A stretch of DNA of 54,943 bases from Nitriliruptoraceae bacterium (GTDB lineage: Bacteria; Actinomycetota; Nitriliruptoria; Nitriliruptorales; Nitriliruptoraceae). Below the pieces are notes generated by a model that had not been told where the DNA came from, did no database searches, and saw only the letters and a program-made list of their open reading frames with translations. Positions 50,500-54,943 of this stretch are shown piece after piece. The stretch covers positions 1-54,943 of the forward strand of contig SKJX01000158.1 of assembly GCA_007121785.1 (NCBI GenBank), read 5' to 3'. The position numbers and the translations under genes were made by a program. The first letter of the stretch is position 1; the number at the start of each line of letters is the position of its first letter.

Positions 50500-52397
50500 G
50501 CGACACCGCGACCGAGAACCGCCCGGGCGACCGTGAACGGGTCCAGTTACATAGCGCGGTCATCCGGTTCGCCGGGGACTCCGGTGACGGGATGCAGTTG
50601 ACCGGCGACCGGTTCACCACCCAGAGCGCCCTGGCTGGCAACGACCTCGCCACGCTGCCGGACTTCCCGGCGGAGATCCGCGCGCCCGCCGGCACCTTGG
50701 CGGGGGTGAGCTCCTTCCAGCTGCACTTCTCCGACAAGGACATCCACACGCCGGGCGATGCGCCGGACGTGCTGGTCGCGATGAACCCGGCCGCGCTGAT
50801 GAAGCACCACGAGGCGCTCAAGCCGGGCGGCACGCTGATCCTCAACACCGACGCCTTCACCGAGCGGAACCTGCAGAAGGCCGGCTACGAGGACGACCCG
50901 CGCGAGGACGGATCCCTCACCGACTTCCAGGTCCATGAGGTCCCGATCACCGACCTGACCGTGCGTGCCCTCGAGGGGCACATCGAACGGGGTGAGCTCA
51001 ACAAGAAGGAGGCCGAGCGCTGCAAGAACATGCTCGCGCTGGGTCTGGTCTCGTGGATGTTCTCGCGCTCGGTCGACGAAACCGAGGAGTGGCTGCGGTC
51101 GAAGTTCCGGTCCAAGCCCGAGATCGCCGACGCCAACGTGGAGGCGCTGCGTGCCGGGTGGAACTACGGCGAGACGACCGAGGCGTTCGTCTTCCACTAC
51201 GAGGTCAAGGCGGCGAAGCTGCCGCCGGGCCGCTACCGCAACATCACCGGCAACCAGGCCGTCGCCTACGGGTTGATCGCCGCCAGCGTCCGCTCGAAGC
51301 TGCCGCTGTTCTACGGCTCCTACCCGATCACCCCGGCGTCGGACATCCTGCACGAACTGGCGAAGCAGAAGAACTTCGGCGTGCAGACCTTCCAGGCGGA
51401 GGACGAGATCGCCGCCATCGGCTCGGTCATCGGCGCGTCGTTCGGTGGGTCGCTGTCGGTAACCGCCTCGTCGGGGCCGGGCATCGCGCTTAAGACCGAG
51501 GCCATGGGCCTCGCGGTCGCGACCGAGCTGCCGATGATCATCGTCAACGTCATGCGAGGCGGACCGTCGACGGGGCTGCCCACCAAGACCGAGCAGTCGG
51601 ATCTGTTCCAGGTCCTCCACGGCCGCAACGGCGAAGCGCCGATCCCGGTCGTCGCCGCCGAATCGCCCGCGGACGGTTTCGACGCCGCGATCGAGGCGGC
51701 GCGGATCGCGTTGACCTACCGCACGCCCGTGGTGCTCCTCTCGGACGGCTACCTGGCCAACTCCGCCGAGCCGTGGCTGCTGCCCGACGTCGACGGACTG
51801 CCGGACCTGACGCAGGTCTTCGAGTTCACCACCGAGTCGAACAGCGACAACGGGTTCCAGCCGTACCTGCGCGACCCGGAGACCCTTGCCCGCCCGTGGG
51901 CCCTGCCGGGCACGCCGGGGCTCGAGCACCGCATCGGCGGGCTGGAGAAGGATGATGGCAGCGGGCACATCAGCTATGACCCGGTCAACCACCATGCCAT
52001 GACCCAGGTGCGGCACGACCGGGTCCACCGGATCGCCGACGATCTGGCGCCGCTTGCGGTCGACGACCCGTCCGGCCAGGCGGACGTGCTGGTCGTCGGC
52101 TGGGGATCGACCTCCGGGCCGATCCGTGCGGCGTGTGAGCAGCTCCGGGAGAAGGGCCGCGACGTGGCCCGCGTCCACTTGCGGCACCTCTCGCCGCTAC
52201 CGAACGACCTCGACGACCTGTTGCGCAGCTACGAGACGGTGGTCTGCCCGGAGAACAACATGGGGCAGTTGTCCATCCTGCTGCGGGCGCGGACGTTGGT
52301 CGACATCAAGGGCTACCACCGTGTGACCGGTCAGCCGTTCGCTTCCGACGAGTTGGCGGACGTCATCGAACAGCACGGGTTCGGAGAGCAGGCATGA
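50496..52397 (+). CDS. korA: 2-oxoacid:ferredoxin oxidoreductase alpha (gamma-alpha fused) subunit
   Basis: A 633-residue subunit of a two-subunit 2-oxoacid:ferredoxin oxidoreductase. Residues 1-200 are the gamma domain (IRFAGDSGDGMQLTGDRF, FPAEIRAPAGTLAGVSSFQ), residues about 225-633 the pyrimidine-binding and C-terminal domains (GNQAVAYGLIAASV, YGSYPITPASDILHELA, FQAEDEIAAIGSVIGASFGG, MRGGPSTGLPTKTEQSDL). This is the actinobacterial 2-oxoglutarate-type enzyme (KorA of mycobacteria), which oxidises 2-oxoglutarate to succinyl-CoA with ferredoxin. It is coupled to korB by ATGA. No fused cluster domain is visible. Confidence 0.94.
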   Translation: MSDTATENRPGDRERVQLHSAVIRFAGDSGDGMQLTGDRFTTQSALAGNDLATLPDFPAEIRAPAGTLAGVSSFQLHFSDKDIHTPGDAPDVLVAMNPAALMKHHEALKPGGTLILNTDAFTERNLQKAGYEDDPREDGSLTDFQVHEVPITDLTVRALEGHIERGELNKKEAERCKNMLALGLVSWMFSRSVDETEEWLRSKFRSKPEIADANVEALRAGWNYGETTEAFVFHYEVKAAKLPPGRYRNITGNQAVAYGLIAASVRSKLPLFYGSYPITPASDILHELAKQKNFGVQTFQAEDEIAAIGSVIGASFGGSLSVTASSGPGIALKTEAMGLAVATELPMIIVNVMRGGPSTGLPTKTEQSDLFQVLHGRNGEAPIPVVAAESPADGFDAAIEAARIALTYRTPVVLLSDGYLANSAEPWLLPDVDGLPDLTQVFEFTTESNSDNGFQPYLRDPETLARPWALPGTPGLEHRIGGLEKDDGSGHISYDPVNHHAMTQVRHDRVHRIADDLAPLAVDDPSGQADVLVVGWGSTSGPIRAACEQLREKGRDVARVHLRHLSPLPNDLDDLLRSYETVVCPENNMGQLSILLRARTLVDIKGYHRVTGQPFASDELADVIEQHGFGEQA

Positions 52398-53410
52398 CCA
52401 CCAACGAAGGCAACCTGACCAAGAAGGACTTCACCTCGGATCGCGAGGTCCGGTGGTGCCCGGGATGCGGGGACTACGCGATCCTGGCCACGGTCCAGTC
52501 GCTGCTGCCCGAGGTGGGCGCCCGTCCGGAATCGACGGTGTTCGTCTCCGGCATCGGCTGTTCGTCCCGCTTCCCGTACTACATGGACACCTACGGGATC
52601 CACTCCATCCACGGACGCGCGCCCGCGGTGGCGACCGGGCTGGCGATCTCACGGCCCGACCTCGACGTCTGGGTCGTCACCGGCGACGGGGACGGACTGT
52701 CGATCGGCGGCAACCACCTGATGCATGCCCTGCGCCGCAACGTCAACCTCAAGATCCTGCTGTTCAACAACGAGATCTACGGGCTGACCAAGGGCCAGTA
52801 CTCGCCCACCTCACCGCTCGGTTCCACCCACAAGTCGACGCCGCTGGGCTCGCTCGACCGGCCGATCAACCCGGTGAGCCTGGCGTTGGGTGTGGAGGCG
52901 ACCTACGTCGCGCGCTCGATCGACACCGACCGCAAGCACCTCAGCGAGGTCCTCCGAGGGGCGTACGAACACCGCGGATCCGCGTTCGTCGAGATCTACC
53001 AGAACTGCAACATCTTCAACGACGGCGCGTTCGCGGCGGTCAAGGACAAGGGGCAGAAGGAGCACAACCAGATCCGGCTCACCGACGGCGAGCCGATCAC
53101 CTTCGGCCCCGACAACGAGCGGGCCGTCGTCGCCGAGTCGGACGGATCGATGTCGATCGTCCCGACCGAGGAGGCTGGTGACCGCGTCGTGGTCCACGAC
53201 CCCGCGCGCGACGAGCCGACGACCGCGTTCGCGCTGTCGCGGCTGGCGCTCAACCCGACCGGGCCGACCCCGATCGGGATCTTCCGGGACGTGGACCGGC
53301 CGGTGTACGACGAACTGGTCCGCGAGCAGATCGACCAGGCACGGTCCGACCAGGGCGAGGGTGATCTCGGCTCGCTGCTGGAGGGCGGCAACGTCTGGGA
53401 CGTCGTCTGA
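52394..53410 (+). CDS. korB: 2-oxoacid:ferredoxin oxidoreductase beta subunit
   Basis: A 338-residue TPP-binding subunit. The cluster/TPP region opens REVRWCPGCGDYAIL, and GIGCSSRFPYYMDTYGIHSIHGRAP and VVTGDGDGLSIGGNHLMHALRRNVN hold the TPP and Mg2+ residues; LFNNEIYGLTKGQYSPTSPLG follows. QNCNIFNDGAF has a further Cys. It pairs with the upstream alpha subunit; the genes overlap by ATGA. The C-terminus has a longer, acidic tail. A complete two-subunit KGOR is therefore encoded. Confidence 0.95.
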   Translation: MTTNEGNLTKKDFTSDREVRWCPGCGDYAILATVQSLLPEVGARPESTVFVSGIGCSSRFPYYMDTYGIHSIHGRAPAVATGLAISRPDLDVWVVTGDGDGLSIGGNHLMHALRRNVNLKILLFNNEIYGLTKGQYSPTSPLGSTHKSTPLGSLDRPINPVSLALGVEATYVARSIDTDRKHLSEVLRGAYEHRGSAFVEIYQNCNIFNDGAFAAVKDKGQKEHNQIRLTDGEPITFGPDNERAVVAESDGSMSIVPTEEAGDRVVVHDPARDEPTTAFALSRLALNPTGPTPIGIFRDVDRPVYDELVREQIDQARSDQGEGDLGSLLEGGNVWDVV

Positions 53411-53472
53411 CGCCGATTCGGGGCGGTGTCGGCACGGTGGCAGCCGGCCTGGCAGCACCGGGCCACAGGCGG

Positions 53473-54801
53473 TCAGGCGTCGGCGACCTCGTCCGGCCGC
53501 CGGCGGTCGGTGGCCCGCGGGACCAGCAACGCCCCGGCGTACACGATCTGGGCGGCCAGGGCGCCCAGGCCGGCCAACGCCAGGCCCAGAGGTGCTGGTA
53601 GCGGGATGCTCGTCGGCACGATGGCGCCCACGACCCAGGCGACCGAAAACAACGTCTCCGACCGCGTGAACGCCGCTCCGCGACGACTGGTGGGTACGGA
53701 CGACTGCAACAGACCGTCGAAGGCGAGCTTGGCGACACCCCAGGCGACACCGGCGGCCCCGGCCAGCGCGGCCGCAGCGACCAGGCCGAACCATTGGCCG
53801 GCGGAGAACGCTGCCCCAGCGGTCAGGGCCAGGGCCGCGACGACCATGGGTTCTTCCGGCACCCGTCGTTCGAGTACCGGGACCAAGCGTGAGGCGAGCG
53901 CGAACCCGGCACCCGCGGCCGCCAGCAGGGCTCCGAAGTCCAGCAGCCCGGCGTCCCGTTCCTGAAGTTCGAACGCGAGCAGCAGGAGCAGGAAGCCGTT
54001 GAACGCCCGTACCCCGGCCGTTGCCAACTGCGCCAGTCTCACGTTTCGGGGTAGCGCCAGCCGGACACGAGGGCTGCCTGGGGTCAGCCGGACGCCGCGG
54101 CCGTCCGGTTCCGGCAGGCGCCGCCCGACCACGCCGGCCGCCAGGCCGGCGGTCGCCGCCAGGGCAAGTGGACCGCGTGCGTCCAACAACTCGAGAGCGG
54201 GGAAACCCAGCAGACCTGCGGTGCCACCGGCAAGTACACCGATCCAGGCCAGTCGGGCGTTGGCTGCGACGAGCGCGCGTGGGCGGTCCAGCGCCAGCGG
54301 CAGCAGCGAGTTCCGGGTGATGCCGTGGACGCGCGACATCACCAACAGGCCGAAGGCGAGCGGGTAGACCCACAACCCGTCGGGCTGCCACACGAGGGCG
54401 GCGGCGAGTAGGGATCGGGCGACCGCCGCGAGGACGAGCGTCGTGCGCGTCGCGGCGGGGACCCGGTCGAGGAGTCGGCCGAGCGTCGGACCGATGATCG
54501 CGAACGGGGTCACGGTCAACAGCAGGTACAACGCGACGTTGCCCCGCGCTTCGGTGGACGGGACCGAGAAGAACAGCGTCCCCGCCAACCCGAGCGCCAC
54601 CAGCGTGTCACAGGCGGTGCTGAAGACCTGGGTGATGGCCAGGTCTCGGAAGCCGCGTCCCCCGGTCTCGAACAGCGATCGAACGCTTCCCTTCAGCCGT
54701 CGGACCGGCTCGAACCCGGGGTCCACGGCTCCGTCCGGACGCCGCGACCGACGCCGGGCCGGAGGGCCGGAGACGGGGCGGCGGTCAGCATCGTCGTCCA
54801 C
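53473..54801 (-). CDS. MFS-type permease
   Basis: A 442-residue membrane protein with about 12 hydrophobic helices, a basic, polar N-terminus of about 45 residues, and an interior loop around PEPDGRGVRLTPGSPRVR. The substrate is unknown; the closest impression is an actinobacterial MFS drug/sugar exporter. The GTG start at 54801 lies six bases after a minus-strand TAGCGT -10, so the mRNA is probably leaderless. Confidence 0.88.
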   Translation of the reverse strand: MDDDADRRPVSGPPARRRSRRPDGAVDPGFEPVRRLKGSVRSLFETGGRGFRDLAITQVFSTACDTLVALGLAGTLFFSVPSTEARGNVALYLLLTVTPFAIIGPTLGRLLDRVPAATRTTLVLAAVARSLLAAALVWQPDGLWVYPLAFGLLVMSRVHGITRNSLLPLALDRPRALVAANARLAWIGVLAGGTAGLLGFPALELLDARGPLALAATAGLAAGVVGRRLPEPDGRGVRLTPGSPRVRLALPRNVRLAQLATAGVRAFNGFLLLLLAFELQERDAGLLDFGALLAAAGAGFALASRLVPVLERRVPEEPMVVAALALTAGAAFSAGQWFGLVAAAALAGAAGVAWGVAKLAFDGLLQSSVPTSRRGAAFTRSETLFSVAWVVGAIVPTSIPLPAPLGLALAGLGALAAQIVYAGALLVPRATDRRRPDEVADA

Positions 54802-54807
54802 GGCTCG

Positions 54808-54813
54808 ACGCTA
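54808..54813 (-). promoter_or_regulatory. -10 box of leaderless MFS transcript
   Basis: TAGCGT on the minus strand, six bases before GTG 54801. The first transcribed base would be the G of the start codon. Confidence 0.45.
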
Positions 54814-54943
54814 ATGGGTCTGTAGCCCGGGTGGCCACTGCGTATGTTCGGGTGGTCCGTTCCGGTGGGTGAGCACTGGCAGACGCTGAGCACGAAGCTC
54901 TAGCGGTAGAGCGTGTCCCTACCGGCCGGGCTGTCCGGAACGG

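Noticed and set aside
54844-54903. 19-codon ATG frame near the right end
   Set aside because: No ribosome site. The ATG lies inside a TATGTT that looks more like a -10 for a gene beyond the window.
54890-54915. tRNA D-arm look-alike (agctc...ggtagagc)
   Set aside because: The segment resembles a D-arm, but the base before it is not the conserved U8, no anticodon stem closes after it, and the window ends before a T-arm. No tRNA called.

Overview
The window is about 55 kb of very GC-rich, gene-dense chromosome with no insertion sequence, prophage, CRISPR array, rRNA or convincing tRNA gene. Frequent GTG starts, ATGA/GTGA overlaps, TAnnnT -10 boxes, leaderless starts, F420-type enzymes, an acyl-CoA-dehydrogenase-rich gene set, DUF6131 and Rv3194c/YlbL-type proteins point to Actinomycetota. 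The acidic proteins, 2-oxoacid:ferredoxin oxidoreductase and PBP with a Glu/Asp tail would fit a deep lineage such as Nitriliruptoria (Nitriliruptor, Egicoccus, Euzebya). That placement is inference.

Layout. 0.5-6 kb: an exported protein with an Arg/Ser tail, then a tightly overlapping heme run (hemE, an unrecognised protein, a HemY/CgoX-type oxidase, a GNAT) and a DsbA-like oxidoreductase. 6-9.2 kb: SRAP (HMCES/YedK) DNA-crosslink sensor, a tail-anchored protein with a threefold helix motif, and a methyltransferase-GNAT fusion. 9.3-16.8 kb: two acyl-CoA dehydrogenases, an F420/FMN-type PPOX protein, a Lon N-domain protein, pterin dehydratase, two SDRs, a membrane-anchored matrixin-like protease and an alpha/beta hydrolase. 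16.8-22.6 kb: class A PBP with an odd C-terminus, a large FadE5-like acyl-CoA dehydrogenase divergent from a TetR regulator. 22.5-28.5 kb: paired CNNM/CorC-type membrane proteins behind a leaderless 12-codon ORF, small Cys and acidic proteins, a tiny acidic lipoprotein, a Lon-like PDZ protease, Mug glycosylase and DUF6131. 28.6-37.4 kb: PRPP synthetase with an unknown partner, ilvD, thioesterase, F420-dependent LLM enzyme, EamA exporter, ROK kinase and a methylsuccinyl-CoA-dehydrogenase-like protein. 37.5-38.6 kb: a compact VKOR-like gene with a CsoR/CstR-type operator, followed by a CstR-like regulator. 38.6-44 kb: enoyl-CoA hydratase, RimK-TrkA_C fusion and a cobalamin cluster (cobUT fusion, CobC-like phosphatase, cobS). 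44-54.9 kb: gltB, an M23 coiled-coil peptidase, korAB (2-oxoglutarate:ferredoxin type, behind an 8-codon leader ORF) and an MFS protein.

How it fits together. Fatty/branched acyl-CoA oxidation, Fd-linked 2-oxoacid oxidation and glutamate synthesis suggest a heterotrophic aerobe that runs part of central carbon metabolism through ferredoxin. Heme, cobalamin, PRPP and branched-chain amino acid genes are housekeeping. The most unusual pieces are the predicted persulfide-responsive VKOR-like module, the unknown protein inside the heme operon, the repeat-bearing tail-anchored protein, and two mini-ORFs whose stop codons overlap the start of the following gene. All functional calls are from reading the sequence; no database search was run.
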